Source: JAAZZIT01 sp964480525 (GTDB lineage Bacteria > Bacillota > Clostridia > Oscillospirales > Ruminococcaceae). From it: a stretch of 21,966 nucleotides of DNA. The position numbers were made by a program, and so were the translations under genes. This document shows, in pieces, positions 14,265 to 21,966 of this stretch. The notes below the pieces were generated by a model. That model had not been told where the DNA came from, searched no databases, and saw only the letters and a program-made list of their open reading frames with translations. Each line of letters starts with the position of its first letter. The first letter of the stretch is position 1. Location of the stretch: assembly GCA_964480525.1 (NCBI GenBank), contig CAYZOV010000026.1, positions 1-21,966 of the forward strand, in the 5' to 3' direction.

Positions 14265-14407
14265 ATATTAGTAATATTCAATTTGGTTGAAATTTTGTAA
14301 TAATGCGAAAATTTTCACGGCGATTTTCTTTTCGTTTTTGTTAAAGTTTTTTCATTCGACGGTTTTAACTAAAATTTTGCCAGATATTTTTTACATAATT
14401 TTAAGAT

Positions 14408-14505
14408 TACGCCTCCTTAGTTAAATGGATATAAGAACCTGACGCTTCGTGTCAGAACCTTGTTACTCCCTTTGGTCGTAATAATAAACCCCTCTAAGGG
14501 TTAGT
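14408..14505 (+). pseudogene. Interrupted or degenerate tRNA-Arg-like copy
   Basis: 27 nt at 14408-14434 are identical to 14573-14599, the 5' end through D-arm of the intact tRNA-Arg(CCT). About 50 nt of unrelated sequence follow, including a 7-bp hairpin CTGACGC-TTC-GTGTCAG (14439-14455). An anticodon-arm-like segment comes next: AATAAACCC-CTCTAA-GGGTTAG, with a stem at 14487-14491/14498-14502 and a six-base loop. No T-arm or matching acceptor 3' strand follows, so it should not make a functional tRNA. It could be a remnant of an integration event or of tandem duplication. Confidence 0.65.
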
Positions 14506-14575
14506 CCGAATAATCTTTCGTAGCAAAATTGTTGGCAACAAGTTTTGGATAATTGGATTTGAAATAATTTTATAC

Positions 14576-14650
14576 GCCTCCTTAGTTAAATGGATATAAT
14601 AAATCCCTCCTAAGGATTAGTTGTGGGTTCGATTCCCGCAGGGGGTGCCA
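14576..14650 (+). tRNA. tRNA-Arg (anticodon CCT)
   Basis: The 5' acceptor strand GCCTCCT (14576-14582) pairs with AGGGGGT (14640-14646, with wobbles), then discriminator G and an encoded CCA (14648-14650). The anticodon stem AATCC/GGATT encloses the seven-base loop CTCCTAA with anticodon CCT, which reads AGG (arginine). The T-arm is GTGGG-TTCGATT-CCCGC. A 16-bp terminator follows at once. Confidence 0.93.
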
Positions 14651-14686
14651 GCAAAAAACACTTAGCGAAAGCTAAGTGTTTTTTGC
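14651..14686 (+). terminator. Rho-independent terminator after tRNA-Arg
   Basis: GCAAAAAACACTTAGC (14651-14666), the GNRA tetraloop GAAA and GCTAAGTGTTTTTTGC (14671-14686) pair over 16 bp. The T-run lies within the 3' arm, and the hairpin starts at the base after the encoded CCA. Confidence 0.85.
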
Positions 14687-15300
14687 AACGAAATAAATCC
14701 CTAACGGGATTTGTGAAATTTGCTTCGCAAGTGAAATACGCCTACGTCGTGCGAAATACCTACGGGCGTGGGGGATTTAGTTCATTTCACTTTGTGCCAT
14801 GCACAAAATTTCACATTTTTCACAAAAAATATTTCACCGTGAGTGTAAGCGAACGTTTTCACTAAAAAATACAAAAAGACTCAAATAAACAAGACCTAAT
14901 AGAATACATTTTTGCAAAAGAAACTTTTTTTAACTAAGTGTGCCTTTGGCACGTTAAGTTGCACTTTCGGTGCGTTAAGTGACGCTATGCGTCGTGAAGA
15001 AGTTATTTTCACCGCACGCTTAACTTCACTTCGTGCGAAGCACGATACTTCACCGCAACAACGTTGCAACTTCACTAAGCGAAAGCTAAACTTCACTTTT
15101 CCTATAAAATCTATATTCAATCGCCTACGTCGTGCGAAATACCTGCGGGCGTGGGGGGAGTTCATATTACGTTGTGAAAAGAGGAAAATGCACAACGACC
15201 AAAGGTCATTGTTTCACCGAGAATACAAGCATGGAATATCGGTAAATATAAAAATTATCAAATTTGTCTATTTGGCATTTTTTAAGATAATTATATAAAA
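14687..15300. repeat. Hairpin-rich repeat region downstream of tRNA-Arg
   Basis: No credible gene is present; a 128-codon open frame at 14912-15298 runs through the hairpins and is judged spurious. Small hairpins: AAATCCC-TAAC-GGGATTT (14695-14712), GTGCC-TTT-GGCAC (14940-14952), GCAC-TTTCG-GTGC (14961-14973), GACGC-TAT-GCGTC (14981-14993), TCGTGC-GAA-GCACGA (15031-15045) and GCAAC-AAC-GTTGC (15055-15067). Several are separated by GTTAAGT- or ACTTCAC-type linkers. Two 36-bp direct repeats that differ by one base lie at 14739-14774 and 15122-15157, each followed by a TTCAT word. From memory, similar text is scattered in other clostridial genomes; this was not checked. Confidence 0.75.
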
Positions 15301-15318
15301 TTAAGGAGTGGAAGTATT

Positions 15319-17862
15319 ATGAAAGCCAATAAAAAAACAAAACATAGTAAAAAGTACACAATAATTGCAATGGTCTTTGTTATCGTAATCCTATCCTCAA
15401 TTATTACCATTGTAACAATTGATAACAATTCGGAAAAAAGCAAGACTAAATACGAACACGAAAGTCGCAACATTATAGGCGAATCATACATAGAAGTTAC
15501 TCAAAATTCCAATGTTTTTACATTTAGCGTTGACCAATCAAAAGATATTGAGGATTCTATCTTAACTATTTCGCAGTTGGGTACTGAAGTAGTTTGGGAT
15601 ATTGATAAGCAATCTCCGTTGAAAAATCTTGAAATAGACGATGTTTTCTTAATTCAAGGTTCATCAAAATCTTGTTTTGGTGAAGCCTACTTTGGAAAAG
15701 TATCTTCAAAAACAGAACACAGCGACCACTTTACATACACCATAAAAACACCTATGGTTGATGAGGTATTTGATTATTTAGATATTGACATATTTGAAGA
15801 TTTAACTTACGATAATATTTCAAGCATAGACCTTGCAGAGGGTGCAAGTATTGTTTCGATTACAGACGAAATGGCATATTTCGATAATTCTGATACTGTA
15901 CAAACCGGTTCAATATTTAATGAGCAAGACGACGTGATTCAGTTGCTTGATTCCGGTCCTGCAAAATTTGATTCGGAAATAAATAACAATAACATAACAA
16001 TAACTTTTGAATATGACATATTAAAAAAGATAAAAAGCAGTCTAAAAAATCAAACTGATAGTAAAGAAGACGACAGTAGAAAAGTTAGCGCTAATGAAGC
16101 CGGCAAAATAATTGTATATACAACCGATAATGGTGTTTGTTATCACAATTCTAACTGTAGTTATTTGTATAAAAACAAAAACACAATATATTTGGATAAA
16201 GCAACCGATGATGGATATAGACCGTGCCAATTATGTAAACCTCAGTATATATCCGATAGTGAAAAAGACGATGACGATTTGATAGACGGAGAATTTAAAT
16301 TGACCGTTAAAGTCGGGTTGGAAGATTTATCTATAGGAGTATTTAGTGAGGACGAAGTTTGGAATGTAAAAGACGGTTTTGAGGATTTGACAATTAAAAC
16401 ATCAGGAAACTTTGTTGCTTCCACCAATCTTTCTGCCAACGTTGACCTTGATTTCGACTCAGAATCAACAAAAGTTGAAATTCCGGGGTGGAAAGACAGT
16501 AAACTTCTATCTTTGGAGGGACTTCAAGAAAAGCTATTTCCGATAGCTTATATTACATGGGAATGTGGTACGTTTGTTATCAAAGACGCCACTAACTTTG
16601 ATAAAACTACAAAAATGCCTGCTTCCATAGGCTTGCTAATCTATACAGATATAAATGGCAATATTACAATCGGAGCAGAAGCCAATCTGTCTTTTTCCAG
16701 AAAACTTGAATGTGATTATGAAATTTTTAAAGATGGCGAATATGTGGGTAATTTAGGTTTTACTGACCATAAAGCCGAATATAACTATGGATTTAAAGTT
16801 GAGGCAAAAGCAGATGTAGATGTTCAGGTACTAGGAACATCATTGATGTTATACGTTGGAAATATAAATGTTCTGGATTTTTCTTTAGCTCGTATCGGCA
16901 TGGAAATCGAAGGAACTCTAGGATTTGATACAGATAAAACTGATGATAATGAAAACGGATTCTACATAGATGGGCAAACGAGGGCGTATGTAAAGCTTGC
17001 ACAGTTGGATTTTAAATTCAAAGCAAAGGCAAAATGGCTGGATTTATTATTCAAGGATAATTCATTAACAGCCGGAATCAATCTTAATTTTGAAGTCGGA
17101 CCTGCTGTTGATTTGACAATTTGGAAAATTGGAACATCTAGTGAAAAACCTACGGACGTAGATAGTAAGGAAAACTATATTAAAAATCAGTTAATAGGTG
17201 AGTGGCAATGTAATCCAGATAAGTCATGGACTGAAATGTGTGAGTTATATGGTTTCCCACCTTTCATTATGAAGTTTGAAGAAAACGGTTCATTTTCTTA
17301 TCGTTTTGATGTTATTTATAGTGAAGAAAGGGTATTTTTGGATGGTGGAGAAGGGGTGTTTTCAGTCATTGATGATAAAACAATTTCATATGAGATAGTA
17401 ACATACAAAGAAGGAATTTCAGAAAAAGGCATAATCACAATTGAAAACGAAGATAATCAAATGTTTTTGGTAATGAATTGGCACGGTAATAACCTTTATT
17501 GTGCAAAAAATCAAGGTGATATTTCAATTTACAATGGTCAAGAATTAACCATTTCAGGAGAACTAGTTAAGAGAGATAATTATATCAATGATAATAATAA
17601 TTATCCTGTATATATTCTCAAATTAAATACTCCAATAAACGCTCAACTCTATGATTCGTGGACCGGATATAATGGAGAACAAGAACTATTGACAGAAATT
17701 CAAATATGGTTTCATTATCGTGATGACTATCATGACTATTGTGACTATGTAGACAACAATTTTCTAGGTAAAAATATAACAGTACAAGGGTATGTAATGT
17801 ACGCAAATACGGGTCATCATACTACTACCATAGTTTTAATAGAAGCTCTGGTATTGAATTAA
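15319..17862 (+). CDS. Membrane-anchored composite protein of unknown function (Cys4 motif, lipocalin-like and DUF4431-like domains)
   Basis: The protein has 847 residues. A lysine-rich start precedes one membrane segment at about 13-34, which anchors a large exported region. A beta-rich segment follows at about 50-235. A Cys4 motif (CYHNSNC at 274-280, GYRPCQLCKP at 299-308) resembles small zinc-binding modules in exported proteins. Residues 325-605 form a repetitive beta-rich section. Residues 623-732 (LIGEWQC ... MKFEENGSFSY ... MFLVMNWHGNNLY) look like a lipocalin-like beta-barrel module. Residues 741-847 (ELTISGELVKR ... YILKLNTPI ... VQGYVMYANTGHHTT) resemble DUF4431. No catalytic motif is recognised. 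AAGGAG at 15303-15308 supports the start. The gene is AT-richer than its neighbours and sits between repeats and a terminator, which suggests acquisition. Domain names are by eye. Confidence 0.8.
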   Translation: MKANKKTKHSKKYTIIAMVFVIVILSSIITIVTIDNNSEKSKTKYEHESRNIIGESYIEVTQNSNVFTFSVDQSKDIEDSILTISQLGTEVVWDIDKQSPLKNLEIDDVFLIQGSSKSCFGEAYFGKVSSKTEHSDHFTYTIKTPMVDEVFDYLDIDIFEDLTYDNISSIDLAEGASIVSITDEMAYFDNSDTVQTGSIFNEQDDVIQLLDSGPAKFDSEINNNNITITFEYDILKKIKSSLKNQTDSKEDDSRKVSANEAGKIIVYTTDNGVCYHNSNCSYLYKNKNTIYLDKATDDGYRPCQLCKPQYISDSEKDDDDLIDGEFKLTVKVGLEDLSIGVFSEDEVWNVKDGFEDLTIKTSGNFVASTNLSANVDLDFDSESTKVEIPGWKDSKLLSLEGLQEKLFPIAYITWECGTFVIKDATNFDKTTKMPASIGLLIYTDINGNITIGAEANLSFSRKLECDYEIFKDGEYVGNLGFTDHKAEYNYGFKVEAKADVDVQVLGTSLMLYVGNINVLDFSLARIGMEIEGTLGFDTDKTDDNENGFYIDGQTRAYVKLAQLDFKFKAKAKWLDLLFKDNSLTAGINLNFEVGPAVDLTIWKIGTSSEKPTDVDSKENYIKNQLIGEWQCNPDKSWTEMCELYGFPPFIMKFEENGSFSYRFDVIYSEERVFLDGGEGVFSVIDDKTISYEIVTYKEGISEKGIITIENEDNQMFLVMNWHGNNLYCAKNQGDISIYNGQELTISGELVKRDNYINDNNNYPVYILKLNTPINAQLYDSWTGYNGEQELLTEIQIWFHYRDDYHDYCDYVDNNFLGKNITVQGYVMYANTGHHTTTIVLIEALVLN

Positions 17863-17898
17863 ACAACAATCTACGTTTTTTAAATCCAACATCACACA

Positions 17899-17930
17899 AA
17901 AAGCCTACTTTTTTACAAAAGTAGGCTTTT
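17899..17930. terminator. Bidirectional terminator between the 847-residue protein gene and pfk
   Basis: AAAAGCCTACTTTT (17899-17912), TTAC and AAAAGTAGGCTTTT (17917-17930) form a 14-bp perfect stem with T-rich ends on both strands, between convergent genes. Confidence 0.88.
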
Positions 17931-17956
17931 AGCATAATATCGTTAAAAAAAAATTA

Positions 17957-19039
17957 TCAATCCCCAAAGGATATTCCCATATCCCGTGCTGTAATCACCA
18001 GCTGGTGGTCGATTGGCACCAATTTCGGCTTGCCTGCAATGTCAATGAGCTTGTTCTCCGTAACCTGTCCTTTAACCATTGCCACGGTGTAGCCGAATTT
18101 TTCGTCTTTGATAAGTTGCGCCGCCCTAACGCCGAACTTTGTCGCCAAAACTCGGTCATACGCCGACGGACTTCCGCCCCTTAGCATATGCCCCGGTACG
18201 CAAACTCTGGTTTCCATGCCCGTTTTTTCCTGAATTTCTCTGGCTATTCTGTTGGAAGCGGTGGATTCCCCACGCTCCGCCCTAAGCCTTGCACGTTCCT
18301 TTTTCTTTAGTTTCGCTTCTTCTGTGTCAAACGCACCCTCGGCAACCGCCAAAATTGAAAAAGCTTTTCCGCTTTCGCACCTCTTAACACACGCTTTAGC
18401 AAGCTTGTCGGTATCAAACGGAATTTCCGGCAAAACTATCATGTCCGCTCCCCCTGCGATTCCGGAATAAAGGGTCAGCCACCCTGCCTTGTTTCCCATA
18501 ATTTCCACAACCATAATTCTGTCGTGAGAATCCGCCGTAGAGTGAAGCCTGTCAATAACGTCCGTGGCAATATCCACCGCCGTGTGAAAACCGAACGTAA
18601 CCTCCGTTCCGAAAATATCGTTGTCAATAGTTTTCGGCAAACCTATCACGTTCAAGCCCTCCTGCGACAGCAAATTTGCCGTTTTGTGAGTGCCGTTTCC
18701 GCCCAAAGTCAGCAAACAGTCAAGCTTTTGTTTTTTATATGTGTCTTTCATCGCCTTAACCTTGTCAACGTTGTCATCTTCGATAACAAGCATTTTTTTG
18801 TAAGGCGTTCTTTTTGTGCCGAAAATCGTACCGCCCCTTGTCAAAATTCCCGAAAAATCCGACGGCGACATCTCACGGCATTGGTTGTTAATTAACCCCG
18901 AATAACCGTCGCTGATTCCCACAATTTCAACATTTTCCGTTCCGAAAAGCTGGTAACAAGCTTTCGCAGCCCCACGAATCGTAGCGTTAAGTCCGGGACA
19001 GTCCCCACCACTTGTCAAAATACCGATTCTTCTTTTCAT
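17957..19039 (-). CDS. pfkA: 6-phosphofructokinase (group III type)
   Basis: A 360-residue enzyme that phosphorylates fructose 6-phosphate to fructose 1,6-bisphosphate. Landmarks are GILTSGGDCPGLNATIR at 6-22, GGNGTHKTA at 113-121, PKTIDNDIFGTEVTFGF at 135-151, MGNKAGWL, and PEIPFD near 217. The nucleotide-site pair is mixed. Gly at the position of E. coli Gly104 (GGNGT) points to ATP use, while Lys in PKTIDND is shared by pyrophosphate enzymes and by group III ATP enzymes, so ATP is more likely but not certain. Asn replaces the usual Asp of GGDGS. The frame extends to an ATG at 19048, but GAAAGG abuts that codon, whereas ATG 19039 has proper spacing (about 11 nt). It lies 126 bp after the chemoreceptor gene, with no clear terminator between. 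Confidence 0.9.
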   Translation of the reverse strand: MKRRIGILTSGGDCPGLNATIRGAAKACYQLFGTENVEIVGISDGYSGLINNQCREMSPSDFSGILTRGGTIFGTKRTPYKKMLVIEDDNVDKVKAMKDTYKKQKLDCLLTLGGNGTHKTANLLSQEGLNVIGLPKTIDNDIFGTEVTFGFHTAVDIATDVIDRLHSTADSHDRIMVVEIMGNKAGWLTLYSGIAGGADMIVLPEIPFDTDKLAKACVKRCESGKAFSILAVAEGAFDTEEAKLKKKERARLRAERGESTASNRIAREIQEKTGMETRVCVPGHMLRGGSPSAYDRVLATKFGVRAAQLIKDEKFGYTVAMVKGQVTENKLIDIAGKPKLVPIDHQLVITARDMGISFGD

Positions 19040-19165
19040 TTTCACCATTTCCTTTCAAAAAAATTGCTATGTAAACTGATTTTTCCGCTTTAATTATGTT
19101 AAATTTCTACGACTAAACCATACTGTTTAATAATACCCGAAAAAACGTCGGTTATGCGGTTAAAC

Positions 19166-21295
19166 CTAATACTTGTCGCTTTCGTCGTTTATAAATTCAG
19201 GGTTAAATTCCTCGTCGTCGTCCAGAATTATTTTTACTTCGTCGTCATATTCACCGTCCGAAACGCCGTCCGTACCGTCGTTTTCAACATCTTCGGCAAA
19301 GTCTGCGTCGGTTACATAATCGTACATTCCGCCCTTTGGTTTAACGTCTTTTGAAAGTTTGAATCTGGCAATCATGTTCTTTAAAATAAGGGACTGGCTT
19401 GAAAGTTCCTCGCTTGCGGACGCAGAACCCACGGCGGTGCTTGTATTGTTGGCAACAACTGCCGAAATTTGGTCTACGCCTGTGTTTATCTGAACAATTG
19501 CTTCCGCCTGGTGGTCAGAAGCGTCGGAAATTTCCTTAACAAGCTTCTTGATTTCCGTTGAATCGTCAACAATTTTGTTAAGCGCCCCCGCAGTTTGCTG
19601 GGCAATGTCCGAACCTCTTGAAATAGCCGTCAGCGAATTTTCGATAAGTTCAGCCGTCTGTTTTGCCGCTTCGGCACTCTTTGAAGCCAAACGTCTAACT
19701 TCGTCCGCCACAACTCCGAAACCTTTTGAACCCTCTCTTGCTGCTTCAACAGCTGCGTTAAGTGCCAGAATATTCGTCTGGAACGAAATGTCGTCGATAA
19801 CTTTAATAATTTTTGAAATTTCCGCTGAAGATTCACGAATCTGACCCATAGCTGACAGCATATTTTCCATTTCCTCGTTGCAAGCAGCAATTGCGTCGGT
19901 GTTTGACTGGACGATTTCGTATGCTTCTTTTGCGGATTTTGCATTTTGTGTTGTCTGATTTGAAACATCTGTAATCGTAGCCGACAACTGTTCGATAGAA
20001 CTTGCTTGTTGCGTCGAACCTTGCGACAAATCCTGTGCGTTGTTTGAAACCTGAACCGCACCCGTAGAAACCTGTTCCGCAGCCACATTTATGCTTGCGA
20101 AAGTGTCCGACAGCGATTCCAAAATATCGTTAAATGTGGACTTGATTTTTATAAAATCCCCCTTGAAATTTCCCTCAACTCGGTGAGAAAGGTTTCCCTC
20201 GGAAATGTTCTGCAACGCAACAGTTATCAAATTTATGTACTGCCTTAACGACACAACCGTTTCTTCCAATGAATTTGACAAAATGCCGATTTCGTCTTTT
20301 GAATAACAAACGTCCACAGGGTCAGAAAGGTTTCCTTGCGAAAGTCCCCTTAAACGCTGGGTTGTGTTCACAATTGGTTTAGAAATTGTTCTTGCAATAA
20401 ACAAACTTACGATTACGGCAATTACCAAAACAAGCAAAACCGCAACCCCAAGCTGAACCGTAATCAAGGAATTTGTTCCCAAAAATTCGCTCTTGTCGCA
20501 AACTAAAACCACGCTAACGCCGATAATTTCGGCTTTTTGATAACTTGCGATTTTTTCAACGTCGTTTGTTTCAAATTTTCCGAAGCCGTTTGCGTTTTTG
20601 ATAACTTCTTTAACAAATTCAGCTTCACTTTGGTATTCTTCGTTGCGTTTTGCAAGCTCTATTGCGTTGTGCTCGTCGCTTCTGGAACCCGAATCGGTGG
20701 CAACGACGTTTCCTTTTCCGTCCAAAAGCATAAATTCACCGCTTTTTGCCGCTTCCAAACCCGAAATATATTGACAGAGTGCGTCCACTTCATATGTAAC
20801 CGTCGCAACCGCAACAACGTTGTTTTCGCTGACAACAGGCACCGCAACGGTGTAACCCGCAAAAATATCGTCCGTCAAAACGTCCGTAACTTGGGTCTTT
20901 TTCGTGGCGCTTGCGTCGTTTACAGCGTCGATAATGGCTTTTTCACCTGAAAATGTTCCGTCCGAAACCAAAAGTTTTCCGTCGCCCGAATAAATGGCAA
21001 AGTCCTCTCTATTTTCCGACGACACATTTTGACCCAAAATATTTAACATTTTTTCCGCTTCTAAAGTTTTGAAACTGTCAGCCCCGACCACGTTTGAAAT
21101 TTCGTTTTTCTGGTAATCAATCACCAAATCCACTACTTTCGCCGACTGTTCAACCGTTGCACTCAAAGTGCTTTCAAGGGTGTCCTGTGTACTTGTTTTT
21201 TGCGTAATAACGGCATAAATCGACAACACCGCCGTGGATAATAACGCAACTCCCAGAATCGCCGTAATAAGTTTTGAACGCAAGCTGTTTAACAT
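19166..21295 (-). CDS. Methyl-accepting chemotaxis protein with dCACHE-type sensor
   Basis: This 709-residue chemoreceptor starts with a membrane helix at about 9-31. An extracellular double-CACHE-like sensor follows at about 35-275 (IYSGDGKLLVSDG near 101, MLLDGKGNVVATDSGSRS near 189). The second helix is at about 279-301. A HAMP domain spans about 302-354, followed by a second HAMP-like segment to about 400. The cytoplasmic signalling coiled coil is at about 405-645 with the conserved tip ALNAAVEAAREGSKGFGVVA at 511-530 and DEVRRLASKSAEAAKQT following. It ends in a very acidic tail (about 657-709, rich in Asp/Glu) with no CheR-binding NWETF pentapeptide. The ligand is unknown. AGGAGGG at 21302-21308 is six bases before the ATG. 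No sigma-D promoter was found, and no other chemotaxis gene is in the window. Confidence 0.93.
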   Translation of the reverse strand: MLNSLRSKLITAILGVALLSTAVLSIYAVITQKTSTQDTLESTLSATVEQSAKVVDLVIDYQKNEISNVVGADSFKTLEAEKMLNILGQNVSSENREDFAIYSGDGKLLVSDGTFSGEKAIIDAVNDASATKKTQVTDVLTDDIFAGYTVAVPVVSENNVVAVATVTYEVDALCQYISGLEAAKSGEFMLLDGKGNVVATDSGSRSDEHNAIELAKRNEEYQSEAEFVKEVIKNANGFGKFETNDVEKIASYQKAEIIGVSVVLVCDKSEFLGTNSLITVQLGVAVLLVLVIAVIVSLFIARTISKPIVNTTQRLRGLSQGNLSDPVDVCYSKDEIGILSNSLEETVVSLRQYINLITVALQNISEGNLSHRVEGNFKGDFIKIKSTFNDILESLSDTFASINVAAEQVSTGAVQVSNNAQDLSQGSTQQASSIEQLSATITDVSNQTTQNAKSAKEAYEIVQSNTDAIAACNEEMENMLSAMGQIRESSAEISKIIKVIDDISFQTNILALNAAVEAAREGSKGFGVVADEVRRLASKSAEAAKQTAELIENSLTAISRGSDIAQQTAGALNKIVDDSTEIKKLVKEISDASDHQAEAIVQINTGVDQISAVVANNTSTAVGSASASEELSSQSLILKNMIARFKLSKDVKPKGGMYDYVTDADFAEDVENDGTDGVSDGEYDDEVKIILDDDEEFNPEFINDESDKY

Positions 21296-21532
21296 ATTAA
21301 ACCCTCCTGTTTGTCTTTTTTAACCGCCGTAAAAAACGGCTTATTTGTATTTGTAAATTTTCAATTAAGTTTCTGTAAATCCTGTAAGTACCTTTAAATG
21401 ATAACTCAAACTTAAACCGATAGGTTTGCATTTACTAACCTAAAAATTCTATGTAAAATACCCATGCGAGATGAATCGCTTTTGAGCAAGCTATTACTTT
21501 TACACACTCGGTGGCGAAGTTTGTCAAGAAAT
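21296..21532. other. Upstream region of the chemoreceptor gene
   Basis: Noncoding. It holds the ribosome binding site of the chemoreceptor gene and a small hairpin GCCGT-AAAAA-ACGGC at 21326-21340 in its probable 5' leader. No convincing promoter was identified on either strand. Confidence 0.4.
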
Positions 21533-21544
21533 TAAAGTTTTCGT

Positions 21545-21706
21545 CCACCTTTTTCAAAAGGTGGTGGGGGTTGAGGGGGCAACGCCCCTCATCGCTGCTC
21601 GCAAGCAGCGAAATTCTCCTATCACCCAAAGCGTTTTTCGGGGGGGAGCAGAAACATAAGCCATTATGTTTCTGCGATGGGGGACTTTTCAAGTAAAAAG
21701 TCCCCC
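21545..21706 (+). repeat. Cluster of five consecutive hairpins (interspersed repeat)
   Basis: Hairpins in order: CCACCTTTT/AAAAGGTGG (21545-21564), GAGGGG/CCCCTC (21573-21590), TCGCTGCT/AGCAGCGA (21592-21611), GCAGAAACATAA/TTATGTTTCTGC (21648-21675) and GGGGGACTTTT/AAAAGTCCCCC (21679-21706). The lead-in AAAGTTTTCGTC and the first hairpin parallel the minus strand of 1-55. A 96-codon minus-strand frame here overlaps the hairpins and is judged spurious. Confidence 0.8.
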
Positions 21707-21732
21707 TAGTATAAAAGCTTAACAATCTTCCC

Positions 21733-21763
21733 TCGCAACATAGTCCGGTGGACTATTTTGCGA
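21733..21763. repeat. 14-bp stem hairpin
   Basis: TCGCAACATAGTCC (21733-21746), loop GGT and GGACTATTTTGCGA (21750-21763) pair with one mismatch. There is no T-run, so it is probably not a terminator. It may belong to the adjacent hairpin cluster. Confidence 0.6.
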
Positions 21764-21966
21764 CAATCAAAGTGGGCAAATGGTTTCTACAGTTTTAAAA
21801 TTTTCGGAATATTTCGCTATTTCAACAAATTTCTAACCCCTAAAAAGTTCTAGCCTAAGCCGTTTCCTATCTTCCCCATATGTCAAAGTACACACTCTAA
21901 ACCGCAAACTTTTTTGGCAACAAGATGATTGGTAAAGGCACGCTCGCAGTCGTTGCTTGGTAAAAT
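21764..21966. other. Noncoding window end
   Basis: No gene or clear structure is seen in the last 200 bp. The word TTGGCAACAAG near 21934 also occurs near 14533, which may be chance. Confidence 0.35.

Noticed and set aside
14408..14505. tRNA gene with an intron
   Set aside because: The interruption lies between D-arm and anticodon arm, has no group I or II features in about 50 nt, and no T-arm or acceptor 3' strand follows.
14912..15298. 128-codon open frame
   Set aside because: It runs through the hairpin array and one copy of the 36-bp repeat; composition and repeats explain it.
14687..15300. Hairpin array as a CRISPR
   Set aside because: The repeats are not identical, linkers are only 7-8 nt, and no cas genes are present.
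19075..19165. Terminator between the chemoreceptor and phosphofructokinase genes
   Set aside because: Only a 4-bp CCGA/TCGG stem with a T-rich loop is seen; too weak to call.
21400..21425. Sigma-D (flagellar) promoter CCGATA
   Set aside because: It points away from the chemoreceptor gene, and the spacing to TAAA is off.
21435..21725. 96-codon minus-strand frame
   Set aside because: It covers the five-hairpin cluster; the sequence is explained by palindromes.

Overview
The window reads as a chromosomal segment of a low-GC, endospore-forming Firmicute, most likely a gut-type member of the class Clostridia. The reasons are the spoIIAA-spoIIAB-spoIIAC (sigma-F) operon, the germination protein YpeB, rubrerythrin, purine-rich AGGAGG-type ribosome binding sites and AT-rich rho-independent terminators. 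No finer placement is claimed.

Layout. 1-311: noncoding, starting inside a multi-hairpin repeat. 312-3542 (+): ypeB, rubrerythrin and enolase, tightly packed and possibly one transcript. 3680-5163 (-): the spoIIA operon, convergent with enolase across a shared terminator. 5164-7251: about 2.1 kb with no credible gene. It holds an array of ~201-bp tandem repeats, decaying relatives of that array, and a perfect cloverleaf-shaped palindrome. 7252-14111 (-): a sodium:amino-acid (AGCS) symporter with an unusual soluble insertion, a CmpB-like membrane protein, a cation diffusion facilitator with a GNAT acetyltransferase, and a complete polar amino acid ABC transporter (ATPase, permease, circularly permuted binding lipoprotein). 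14182-14267: divergent promoters. 14408-15300: an interrupted tRNA-like copy, an intact tRNA-Arg(CCT) and a dense array of small hairpins. 15319-17862 (+): a large, AT-richer, membrane-anchored composite protein that looks acquired. 17957-21295 (-): 6-phosphofructokinase and a dCACHE chemoreceptor. 21296-21966: another multi-hairpin repeat cluster.

How the genes relate. SpoIIAA, SpoIIAB and sigma-F form the anti-anti-sigma/anti-sigma/sigma switch of the forespore, and the ypeB upstream region carries a forespore-type promoter match. Enolase and phosphofructokinase are glycolytic. The AGCS symporter and the ABC system both import amino acids. The rest is housekeeping or accessory.

Points most worth checking: (i) spoIIAA runs about 36 residues past its normal end, and a one-base slip in an A6 run would restore both the normal length and a GTGA overlap with spoIIAB; (ii) the binding protein has its two halves in swapped order; (iii) the 201-bp array and the cloverleaf; (iv) the tRNA-Arg locus with a second, interrupted copy followed by repeats and a foreign-looking gene.
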